DNA from: Saccoglossus kowalevskii | Taxonomy: Eukaryota; Hemichordata; Enteropneusta; Harrimaniidae | Direction: 5' to 3' | NCBI RefSeq assembly: GCF_000003605.2 | Contig: NW_003140825.1 | Location: 1 to 16,997, forward strand | DNA length: 16,997 bases | Part shown: positions 1 to 9,360 of the stretch, piece by piece | Position numbering within the stretch: the stretch's first letter is position 1 | Layout: the number at the start of each line of letters is the position of its first letter | The notes under the pieces: model-generated | What the model was told of the DNA's origin: nothing | The model's database searches: none | What the model saw: only the letters and a program-made list of their open reading frames with translations | Program-made: the position numbers and the translations under genes

Positions 1-2554
1 ACCAGAATCCTAAAATTCATGTTGTGACTTTGAAACAAGTACAGAAGCTGAATCCCCTGTGTGGTGTTTTGGTAAATATTTTATCAGCAAACCTCCTTAT
101 TTATATCTTGTACAAACTGTGTGAATATTTATACTATAAGTATAAGCTTATACTCAGTATAAGTCTGAGTAATACCAGTTGGAGGGGTTTCAACAATGTT
201 ATTTGTAAGCCGATGGGAGAATACAAAAACGTATCTTCTTTCTAATTGGTTTGTTCATGTGAGCATTCCCATTATTATGAAGTTGTCATAGAGTTTGTTA
301 CTGATTCTTCTGATCTTGTAAACTAACCACTTTTAGTTCTCGCTGTGTTTTTATCATTAAAGACAGAATGCTGGCTAAAATTGGATAGCTGCCAGGCTTT
401 GCCAGGAGAACCGCGTGAGGCAATTCTGAAATTCACTCGGCTACAGCTAGGTTTTATAGATCTCTTGTCATTAAAATCATTTAGTGAAATAACATCGGTG
501 GCTTTCTGCAGGTGCAGACTGACAACCATTCTGCTGCGTGAACATCTGTCTTCATTACTGCTTTCTGATTCATTTCCATAATTCAGAATTTGCCTTACAA
601 ATCAAAAATTGTTGATCTCGTTTATCAGTCAGCCTCCAAGGTCAGTTAAAGTTAATCAGTCAGTTTAGCAATGCAGATTCTCATATCTAGAGGTGAGGGG
701 AATATTAATTTTACATGTTTGGGTTTGTCCATGGATATTCCTCTAATTTCCTCCCTGTCAGTGACAATTACTGTAGCTAAATATTTATATACCTCAAGTA
801 AACCATGGCACACACAATGCATCTCAGCAGCGTACTTCAAAGGTGTGGGGGAACTTAACTACTTCCTGTATGGCACTCCCACGTCAACTCACCTTACATT
901 TCAAATATCGCTTTTTCTGTCAGAAATGTAGAAACCTTTCCTGTTGGAGCCAGAGTGTATTAATTACATTGTCAGTTGCACAATAGGGGATTTCGTACAC
1001 ACAGACTATCCATGCTGTAACATGTTATATGCTATGTCCCATGCCATTCAAATTACTACCATGCTTTTTACTTTTTTACTTGTGACTTCCTTGCAGATTT
1101 TTACTTCTTAACTCAAGTGCAAGCTGCTGACAATCTCAGTTTGTGCAATTTAAAAAAGATTTCACTGAATCTTCTACTTGTAGAAATATTATTTATCAAT
1201 AAACTGAAAACAAAGATTGAATTTTTACAGCATTTTGATGTAGAATGGTATTCTTTGTAAACATAACTCAAACATCCAATAGTCATATACATCCATACCA
1301 TACTCGCAACTCATACTATGTGATGATTTAGTTGTTGGCAATGAGATGCATGCTCTCCTAGATTGCAAGAACCCCGAGATGGAAACTGCTAGGTGCCAAT
1401 TTTTGGGACAATCTCAATGCACAATGAAGAATTTCAGAGTTTGTCTAAGCAGATCATGTCTAAGAAACAGTTTAGTTCAAAAGATAGTTTCATTGCCAAC
1501 AGTCTAGGGGTCTTTATTCATAAAATCTTAGAAATTTATGCTAATTGTTAAATGGGTTTCCTGTTTTATTTTTTATTGTTGTCTGTGACAGTGGTTATTT
1601 ATTTGTTTGTTTTTTGGCCATAAATTTTGTATTATTATTTCAAGTCAAATAAAATATTCTAATCTATATCGTCAATGTTTATCACTGAATTTACTAAAGC
1701 TATAATTGTATAACTTTTTAGCTCTTATAACTTATTATAAGTTTTCAATAAAATACCAGTAGAATACTTTTTTGTTCAGTATCCACCATATACCCTGTTT
1801 AAACCCTGAGTCAACTGGACCTTATATCCTTGCTTAACAAATTGTATTATAAGAAAATCTCCGTAACTGACCTTTTTAGCTAGAATGTTATTTTATTTAT
1901 ATTACCTAACAACGCATTGTGGCTAATTCAAGATGTAGCTGATTTAACAAAGAATCTAGATCAGGACTTTTAAATAACTTTTAAACTCACTTGTTCAAAA
2001 TGTATGTTACTCTTCAGTTCTTCGAATGGAAATTTTACTTACTATGGAACTGTCCTTAGTGTCAATCTCTGAAGATTGTGGGTATTTAGTTGAATTAATT
2101 TGGTGACTGCTAATCCTTGCATTAGGAAAAATTCACTAAAATGACAAGGTACATTGTTGCTATTTCAAAGTGGTCTACATAGCAAAATATGGTACTACTC
2201 CATATCAGTCATCACCATGATTATGTTTATCCCTGTTGTTTTCAATTGTGTATGTACCGCTAAGTCATGTCTTGTATGTCTGAAGAACTATGGTTTTCAA
2301 TCAGTTTGGCAAATCAGAATTGATAAAAATGTCCTATATTTAATATTTAATACTTTATAGTTTTAGTTTCGTATAGTTTTATGATAAAATTCGCAGCCTA
2401 GGGTAAATAAAACGTTGCCTGACAATAACAGCAGCCCATTCTCCGAAAATGATTCTATTTATTGAATTTTTGTCTATAATTTTCAAAGATTATTTATAAA
2501 TTGTCTTATTTGCAATGACATTAATTATAATATTATTTGTTTTTTACTTTTTAG
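1..2554 (+). other. Probable intron upstream of the ZFP64-like terminal exon
   Basis: This stretch has no open frame longer than about 86 codons, and none resembles a known protein. It is AT-rich with frequent stops. It ends in a pyrimidine-rich tract and AG at 2553-2554, directly before the zinc-finger exon, so at least its 3' part must be intron. The first exon or exons of the gene (start codon plus a short stretch before the first finger) were looked for and not found. They may be very short or lie before the window. Local structure includes a perfect 16-bp palindrome at 139-154 with an overlapping actcag/ctgagt hairpin (152-170). An exon-like stretch at 337-511 does not join in phase to the terminal exon. 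Confidence 0.6.
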
Positions 2555-2556
2555 AT
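2531..2556 (+). other. 3' splice site (acceptor) of the ZFP64-like terminal exon
   Basis: A T-rich tract (tattatttgttttttacttttt) ends in AG at 2553-2554, and the next bases (at ttg cca cct) enter the zinc-finger frame. A plausible branch point lies in the 'tgacattaattat' stretch around 2515-2528. The frame also has an ATG at 2515, but its first 13 codons are a translated pyrimidine tract (MTLIIILFVFYFL), so I reject it as the start. The exon begins with the last two bases (AT) of a split codon, meaning the preceding exon must end with the first base of that codon. Confidence 0.85.
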
Positions 2557-5094
2557 TTGCCACCTGAACCTGTAACAGATATACACATATGCGGGACTTG
2601 TAAACTACAGTTCACCAGTGTTGAAGCTTTCTTAACTCATAAGAGAGTAGGATGTGGTACACATGTACCTGCACCTCCTGCTTCTCAACCTCCAGTGCCA
2701 GTCAGTGTCTCAGTTTCAGCAAGTGCACCACCATCTCTTCATTCGACTCAGTTTATATACACCCAGCCAATCAACAGTTTGCCTCGGCCACAACAGCCAC
2801 AGCTGGCATCGCAGCAAATAACCCAGCAAAGACAGCAACAAGCAACAGTGCCATCAACGCAGCATCATAACTATGTCATTCCACATGTTTTAACTGTCAC
2901 GCAAGAAGTATTCAACAATGATAACACCCAATCAAATCTTGCTCAAAATAATGTTATTGCTGCTACAGCTGCGACGACTGTACATGCACCAACCACAGCA
3001 TCAAATACAAACACTATAGCCGCAATTACTAAATCCCCGGCAGCGAAAAGTCCGAAAGTTAAGAGTGTACCAGAGAAGAGATTCAAGTGTAATCATCCAG
3101 GTTGTAGCTTTGTATCTGCCTACAACAAGGATCTGGAGAGACACTATCGCACTCACACTGGTGAAAAACCCTTCAAATGTGAAATGTGTCACAAGGCGTT
3201 CAACCGTAGAGACAAGTTGAAAGTTCATCTGAGGTCACATAGCGGTGAGAAACCATACAAATGTGATTGCTGTGCCTATGCTGCAGCAGACGGCAGTAGT
3301 CTGAAGAAACACATTCGTATTCATACGGACGAGAGACCATTTAAATGCCAGATTTGTAATTACGCTAGTCGTAACTCTAGTCAATTGGTGGTACACCTGC
3401 GATCACACACCGGGGATTGTCCATTTCAGTGCCAGCAATGTGATGCAAAATTCAAGATAAACTCGGACCTAAAAAGACATATGCGAATTCATACTGGTGA
3501 AAAACCATACACTTGTGAGCTGTGTGATTATCGTTGTGCCATGAAAGGGAATCTTAGAGCCCATATGCGTATCAATCATAACCCACATAATCGGATACAC
3601 TGTGATGAATGTGAATATATGTGTAACAGTAAACGCCAGCTGAAACTCCATGCCAAAGAACACCAACCTGAAAAGCCAATTAAATGTCTTGATTGTAGCT
3701 ATTCGTGTGCCAGCAAAGCAGCCTTGAAAGCTCATGAGAGAATACATTGTGAGGAGCGTCCCTTCGCATGTCCTCATTGTAACTATGACTCTAAACAGCC
3801 AGGGAATGTTAGATCTCATATTAAAAAGAAACATGGTGGGGAGAGAGTCAGAGAAAAGAAAGAAGGGACAAAAAGTAAAAAATCAGATAGAAATAAAGAA
3901 TCAAAGTTAGGGAAAAAAGATTTGAAACGATTAGATATCATCAAGCTGCCAAGTATGTTAAAGAAACCGCTGCAGTGCGATGTATGTGAAGCGTCTTTTG
4001 TGCGAATAGATTCATTGCGTAGTCATAAACGACAACACAGTGAGATCGAACAGTGTCTGCAGAGTACAGCACTGGCTGTGTTACAATTACAAGATCCAGT
4101 TGATAATACAGAGACTAATGGTAGCAATGTACAGAGTGAAGGAATGACCAACCTTCCAGTTGAACAGGCTGTAGAAATGGCTATTGCTCAAGCAGTTAGT
4201 GGAGAACAAGGTATAAAAGATGATGAAGATGTTGCTGAAACTGTTACTATAGTTGTACAGGCACCTGATGATCCACGTTGTCATGAAACTGTTGTTGTAC
4301 ATGCCGACGACCAACAACAACAACAACAACAACAACAGCAGCAGCAACAACATCAACAAGACACCGTACCATCGGTGAGTGTGGAACAATCTATTCCCAT
4401 GAGCAGCATTTCTTCAACATTCTCGCAGCCTTTAACTGTTTTGTCTGGGTCTGTGGCTCAGTTGTTGCATGCACCTCCACTGGAAGGATTAGCTGCAGTT
4501 CAGCAGCAATTACCAGGTAAACAATTACAACAGAATATGCTGATAGAGCATCCTGCAGTTCAGAGAATTATAAATGTACAACAATCACAGCAACAGACAC
4601 TGGAATCACAACAGCAAATACAGAACTCTGCCCAACTACCACCAACTACACAGGTAGTGACGATCCCAACGTCAATGCTTGTGGACCAGAACACCACGCA
4701 GATTCAGTTTACGACTCTCAGTAATGGCCAGCCTGTCATCATACAGCAACAGGGACCTATACCAATACGATTACACACTGCGCCAATGAATCAGATAAAC
4801 ACTCAACAACAAACACAATTAATCAGACAAAACATTAGCTTTGCTCCAAATAGTACATCTCCGAATTATACTGTGGCAACAAGCCAATCGCCATCAGTGA
4901 GTCTGCCACAGCAAACTGTAGTACCAAGCGCTGCTTGGGCCATTGTGAATAGAAATGTTGGACAGACAGTGGCTCTGAGGCCAGGTCCATCAATTACACC
5001 TAGGTTACAAGTGACAGCCACTCCAACATCAAACATCAGACCAACATCTGTAGCAACCACATCTAACAATCCTACAACAATGAACTATATGTAA
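2555..5094 (+). CDS. ZFP64: ZFP64-like C2H2 zinc-finger transcription factor, 3'-terminal exon (5' end of gene missing)
   Basis: This is a nuclear, sequence-specific DNA-binding protein. Vertebrate ZFP64 is a transcriptional regulator linked in the literature to Notch1 co-activation and to control of the KMT2A (MLL) promoter. The exon encodes a split codon, 845 residues and stop TAA. In order: an atypical C-x2-C-x12-H-x4-C finger (2590-2655, preceded by DIHIC as in vertebrate ZFP64); a Pro/Ser/Gln/Thr-rich spacer; nine clustered C2H2 fingers (3088-3834), the first C-x4-C; a Lys/Arg-rich linker of 47 residues, probably a nuclear localisation signal; finger ten (3976-4038, ending in SLRSHKRQHSE); and a 350-residue Gln/Thr/Ser-rich tail. 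Stretches such as DERPFKCQIC, ASRNSSQL and FKI.SDLKRHM, and the VLQ.Q.DP block after finger ten (4078-4098), match vertebrate ZFP64 as I remember it, so orthology is likely. Vertebrate isoforms are near 680 residues; this tail is longer. The start codon is on an unseen upstream exon. Confidence 0.9.
2590..2655 (+). other. Atypical C2HC N-terminal zinc finger
   Basis: The frame shows Cys-x2-Cys-x12-His-x4-Cys starting at the Cys of DIHIC. The fourth ligand is Cys (in KRVGC) rather than His. Vertebrate ZFP64 has the same arrangement, a degenerate finger ending in a Cys, separated from the main array by a long low-complexity spacer. It lies only 11 residues after the splice junction. Its distance from the other fingers suggests a protein-contact role rather than DNA reading; this is inference. 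Confidence 0.8.
3088..4038 (+). other. Ten-finger C2H2 DNA-binding array (nine clustered plus one separated)
   Basis: Ligand spans by position: F1 3088-3156 (C-x4-C-x12-H-x3-H), F2 3178-3240, F3 3262-3324, F4 3346-3408, F5 3430-3492, F6 3514-3579 (H-x4-H), F7 3601-3663, F8 3685-3747, F9 3769-3834 (H-x4-H), F10 3976-4038. All Cys and His ligands are present. Canonical or near-canonical linkers (TGEKP, SGEKP, TDERP, TGDCP, TGEKP) join F1 to F6, the part most likely to wrap DNA. The F6-F7 linker is unconventional, as are F7-F8 (QPEKP) and F8-F9 (CEERP). F9 and F10 are separated by a basic linker containing EKKEGTKSKKSDRNK and LGKKDLKR. Confidence 0.92.
4312..4359 (+). repeat. In-frame CAA/CAG polyglutamine tract
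   Basis: Thirteen consecutive Gln codons are followed by His and two more Gln. The run is mostly CAA with a CAG core (three CAG at 4336-4344). It sits in the Gln-rich tail of the ZFP64-like protein, behind an Asp-Asp. Mixed CAA/CAG runs are less prone to slippage than pure CAG but still often vary in length between individuals. Read on the opposite strand the tract gives a poly-Leu open frame, which is an artefact of the repeat. Confidence 0.9.
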
Positions 5095-5409
5095 ACAGGT
5101 GGGTGTTTATTTCATTGAATGGAATGAAGTGTAGTGTATATATGATGTGAATTGAGATGGATATTCGCAGATGTATAGGGCAGCATACTGTGACATGATT
5201 TGTTTACATTTTTTGCCAACTCGCATACGTTCATTGTGTGTAATCCACCGGGACAATTTTGTTGTTTATTGTTTGATTAACCGAGACACATTTATAAGTA
5301 TTAATAGCAGTGAACAGTGGCATTCTTCATGTGCAAACAACTGATTAAAGCCAATTGAGCATATCGGTTAAACGTTAAAAATTGTGCTCTCCTATAAGGT
5401 CAGCCAGTT

Positions 5410-5415
5410 AATAAA
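5410..5415 (+). terminator. Proximal polyadenylation signal AATAAA
   Basis: A canonical hexamer 316 bases after the stop codon. A T/G-rich stretch (gttcagtttttgtgg, 5431-5445) lies about 15-30 bases further on, as expected for the downstream cleavage-stimulating element. The context makes it usable, but RNA data would be needed to show which site dominates. Confidence 0.5.
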
Positions 5416-5957
5416 CCTGCGGACTAAATAGTTCAGTTTTTGTGGACTTGACGAACACGTCCACTCAATGCATTTCAGCATATAGTGACGATGTCTTCCC
5501 ATTACATAGGACAATGTTTCTATGTTAAAGTGGATGCTGCAATGATGTTAGCTCATGTGTACATGTGACTGAATTTATATAGATCTCAAACTATTGCAAC
5601 TATATGAAATGAATCCCATTATGTGTATTGTTCTACATAACAATTGAAGGGTTATGAAGTTGCATTCATAAATTAGCTTGACTGCATCTGGTTAAAATAA
5701 GATATGTTGTACAAGCGTTTTGGGTCATCTCAACTTCTGCCCATTACCTGCTTACATACATATGACTACTAGTAACTCCAATATGAGAATTGTTCGCAAG
5801 ATCGCTTCAGAGTAAATTTCTCAACCAATCAAAGAATATTTTACTTACAGACTATACGAACATCATATTGTGCATAGCATGTTGGAAATTGTGAAATTGG
5901 TGATTTTGTGAAATTTGGGAGTTGATCAAATCTACATTGTATCATATACCGGTATTA

Positions 5958-5963
5958 AATAAA
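5958..5963 (+). terminator. Distal polyadenylation signal AATAAA
   Basis: A canonical hexamer (in ttaaataaagaagg) 864 bases after the stop. Candidate cleavage would fall around 5975-5990, and a T-rich stretch follows at about 6000-6015. With the signal at 5410 it gives a possible short and long 3'UTR form. Confidence 0.45.
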
Positions 5964-5985
5964 GAAGGTTATAAAATACACTCAA

Positions 5986-7983
5986 AAGCCCAAAACAGTA
6001 TATATTATTTTTGAGATTGAGCTTGACTGCGTATATCATTTTTTCCTGCGATTATATTTTGAGAGTTGCAACTATCTACACATACATGCTAACATTATTT
6101 CCTTGATAAACTGTCACTTTATATGTATTATATAAATAATATTTGAATTGTTTACAACAGAAAGTTTAGATTGAGTTTGGTGTATTCATATTCATCATGT
6201 TATATTCGAACACTTCTGGTGAATGGTGAATCCCAGATTGAACACCATGATCAGTTACCACCATTGAGACAAAAAACTATCATACCCAATGTTGTTCCCA
6301 TTCAAGTCAAGTCACAGGTGAATTCTATAAACTTGCTGCCCCAGTGCATCTCAAACTGTTTTTCACAAACTTGTGAATATACCGATAAGGTTGAAAGGGA
6401 AACTTGCTGATTCTTATGACTGCACCATATGCTAGGTATGGAGGGAAACGCCATGACAAACTTAGAATATATCTTTGCTATTGAGTTGCTTTAAGAAAAA
6501 AAACTTGAAAAATTGCAAGTTATAACATCAGTAGGTCATCATTTTGGAGATGGCTCCAGAAATGATGAGAAAATACAGTACTATTAGCAGTGGTAAACAA
6601 TTACTGGTATTTAAATTCAGACTATTTAATCTTCTCAAAAGATTTGAAGTCGAAATGAGATGTGTTGATGTCACGTGATAATGTCTTATAGAGGCAGAAT
6701 GTCTATCTGTTTACTTATTGCATTGAGTGGAAGGGTCATGTGATAAATTCCTCTGGTAAAGTAAAAAAACAAAAACATTTCCCAATGTCAGAGAGAGTCA
6801 TCAACTGCATTTTTTCCCGGTGTCATCTCCGTGAGAAATTCATCACCTCTGAGTTTTCCCTCTGATTTCTATTCTAATTTTGCTCAGAGTAAAACGAATT
6901 TGCCAATTGCTTACGAAGGTTGATCAGAATTTATGAGAAATCAAGGAGATATTGTATTAAACGTGTTCATTTGGCGTGAGGTGACAAAGGTTGGTCATTG
7001 TGATAAAGGGGTTAATTTCAATTTCAGTTTCTAAGACATTGAGGGCTATAACTATATGTTCAATTCTACTCAGTTTGTTATATTTCTCTCCCCTAAGTAG
7101 CCAACAGAAACACACTAGTGTACTCAGCTCTTTGGGCAGATAAATCAAAAAAGTAATCCCCAATCTATGTATAATTGATATTTCTTCCTGTTAGAAAATT
7201 GAAAGAAAAGACCTCTCTGGGTGGGATAATGAAAATACATTTTTCCTTCAGACAGTTGACCTGTGAAGTTGATTATTGCATAAGGTGGAACAAATCAGTG
7301 ACGTTCCCCGTGGACGTGCTGGAAAAAAAACTACATACCATCAAAGCAGTGCAAAGTCAGTAGAAAATTGACTTTTATATATGACATTTTCGGCTCTTGG
7401 GAAAAAGTTTCATACATTTTTCATCAAGCTGGGAATGCTGATTTTTTTCAGCGTGTGCATGTTGTTAAAAGTAGTTTATTGATAGAGAGGGAGTGTATTG
7501 AAAATTAGATGTATGTCCCAAACGGACTGTGATAGTATAAAGTCTAGTTTTCTGCTTGGTTGCCTCTCAGTTTCTGATAATAGCAATACTTTAATAGCTT
7601 CAACCATTCCCCTATTACGACCATTATAATGCATTTATAACATTCAGATGAAAATTTCAGCAGCACGTATTAAATTTTTAAGAGTGCCATTTCGGTCATA
7701 GTTAGCCCATAGATCTTTAATTTGATGTGTGGATTGTGAAACCTCTTTTTTTTTTTTTGTCTATAATAAATTACTGTATTTTTGTATTTTTGTTATAGTT
7801 GCTAGTTTATGATCACCTATTCCATTAAAAGACATAACACTCTGCTGATCATGTGAGCCATCAAGCGAAATTATTCTCTTGTCATCTATTAGTCAAATAG
7901 TTTTAATAGCTGCAATTAAAATAACCATCAGGTACAAGCAAATAACTGATGATCGATGGATGTCTTCTTCATTTCAATAATTA
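5986..7983. other. Non-coding, gene-free stretch
   Basis: No recognisable protein or RNA gene on either strand. Short open frames (up to about 80 codons) have no familiar motif. One exon-like segment at 6161-6317, bounded by cag and CAG|GTGAAT, is reported separately as an unverified observation. The rest is AT-rich sequence with short A and T homopolymers, for example a T run near 7746-7758. Confidence 0.6.
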
Positions 7984-7996
7984 CCCCCCCCCCCCC
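7984..7996. repeat. C homopolymer
   Basis: Thirteen consecutive C residues, then ACCC. It stands out in an otherwise AT-rich region, is likely variable in length and is prone to sequencing error. It lies 22 bases before the palindromic CTCF-like site. Confidence 0.9.
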
Positions 7997-8018
7997 ACCC
8001 GAGTGGCTTGTTTGTTTT

Positions 8019-8038
8019 GAACACAGAGGGCGCTGTTC
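8019..8038. promoter_or_regulatory. Palindromic CTCF-like motif
   Basis: The sequence gaacacagagggcgctgttc has a core (ACAGAGGGCGCTG) close to the CTCF consensus core (CCAGGGGGCGCTA-like). Its ends form an imperfect inverted repeat (gaaca / tgttc). CTCF sites act as insulators or loop anchors in bilaterians that keep the protein. It could equally be the end of a small repeat, as such AGGGCGCT motifs are common in marine-animal repeats. Motif evidence only. Confidence 0.3.
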
Positions 8039-9360
8039 ATAAATGCATTATCCTGCCAGGAGTGTCATCAATTGCCCCATGCAGCGTGAAACTAATGTTC
8101 AATAATTTTGTATTCAGGTTGGAGGTCTTGTATGTCTTGCTCCCTGATGTAGAAAGAATTGTATGAATGATTCCATTAATTTACCATCAGGCAACAATTA
8201 ACAATTGACCTTTTGGCGGGTAATTTGCTCTGGTTCTATTGAGTATGAATTCAGACTCGGTTACGTATCAACAAAAAGGTTTACTTGGCTTCCATGCGTA
8301 TAGTTGATTGGTGGAAAACCAGTTATGAAATTACTAAGTTTTACGTAGGATTTCTGCTTGCTTCCCCAGAGGCCTGTAATATAACCCTGTCGAGGTCTCT
8401 TGAACTCCGTTTTGCATGTAATTGCATTTTTTTTAGTTTTTATTCCTAAGGATACATTTGCCATCCGGTATAGACATGTGTGCATTAAATATCATTGCAG
8501 TCATGTTATTATACATCTTTCCCCTGCCTGTCAGAGCACTTAGCCTATATTTAATCCTGATATGTTACATACACTAACATATAGCTTTTGACAGGTAAAT
8601 GCATCCATACGCGCCTCAAGTGTTTCTTTTTATTTTATACAGACAAGTTACAATATAATATTCAAAAGAGTGAATATGATATTCCAGGCACACTTTTTCA
8701 TCATGGATAATATCAGTCTGTGATTTCTGATATGTTTAATTCTCATTCCTCTGGGATCCCGATTATGACTTGTATACTGTATGAATGTAGCGGAATACTA
8801 CAAGTAGTTAGTATGCAGATATTTTGTCTTAATGCGAAAAATAGACTCCCTGTTATATGCAAAGACATGCAGAGTAATTTTCTTGCTGCATAATTGGATC
8901 AAACATCAAGATTATGGATGGAATTGCTGTGGAGACATTAGTTGGGCTCAGTCACCTGGGACTCCGATGGCCTGAATTATCTGTTGTGGGCAGGGCAGCA
9001 AAATGAAGGGATAGGCGAAATGGTTTTTAATCAACCAATTTGAAGCTAGATTGCGAGCCACAACAAAATGACATCTCCATAAATTTACAGTTTGTACATG
9101 CTTGGCTGACAGGACTATGCTCGTAAATCAATGCTCAACTTGGTAATGGACATCAGAGAATGTGATATGCATACTGTCAGTCTGTTGTGAGGTGTGCTGC
9201 GAGTTGAATGCACAAGTAACGGAGAGCGAGTTGGCGAGATTGGAAATTCCATCACTCTAAATCGTTGTGGAGAAAAATTAACCTGTCTCCAAGTGCCAAG
9301 TCCCAGGCTCATGCAACAGGTCGATATATCTTGCACTGGTGCTTAACCATAACACTGTAA
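8039..9360. other. Non-coding stretch with regulatory-like motif clusters
   Basis: No gene is recognisable. A SOX-like direct repeat (AACAATTAACAATTG, 8193-8207) lies just before a full E2F-like site (TTTTGGCGGG, 8211-8220). Between about 8860 and 9110 the base composition is more balanced and homeodomain-type cores (TAATTG, GATTATGG, TTAATCAAC, CATAAATTTACAG) recur. A minus-strand open frame of 73 codons at 9115-9336 has no recognisable motif and is not called as a gene. Confidence 0.45.

Larger units (their letters stand above)
5095..5985 (+). other. Probable 3'UTR of the ZFP64-like gene
   Basis: The stretch follows the stop codon directly, has no useful open frame and carries two AATAAA signals. 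A Pumilio-type element TGTATATA is at 5135-5142, about 40 bases after the stop, and could mediate mRNA repression; this is a motif match only. The extent is inferred from the distal signal at 5958; if the proximal signal is used the UTR is only about 340 bases. Confidence 0.6.

Noticed and set aside
24-245. 73-codon open frame ending near a GTAAGC donor-like site (212-217)
   Set aside because: Hydrophobic, Tyr/Leu-rich translation of AT-rich DNA with no motif; it overlaps the palindromic stretch at 139-170.
337-511. Exon-like open stretch between an AG and a CAG|GTGCAG, as an upstream ZFP64 exon
   Set aside because: It would end leaving two bases of a codon, but the terminal exon at 2555 needs one, and the peptide does not resemble any ZFP64 N-terminus or other family I know.
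2515-2554. In-frame ATG at 2515 as the start of the zinc-finger protein
   Set aside because: The 13 residues it would add are the translation of a T-rich splice-site tract (MTLIIILFVFYFL), and the sequence after AG at 2554 matches the internal part of ZFP64, not its N-terminus.
3469-3834. Minus-strand open frame of 121 codons
   Set aside because: Shadow of the zinc-finger array on the opposite strand; the plus-strand frame preserves all Cys and His ligands.
4087-4389. Minus-strand open frame with a long Leu run opposite the zinc-finger exon
   Set aside because: It is the reverse reading of the CAA/CAG tract within the real coding exon.
9115-9336. Minus-strand 73-codon open frame in a less AT-rich stretch
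   Set aside because: No recognisable motif or convincing exon borders; composition alone does not support coding.
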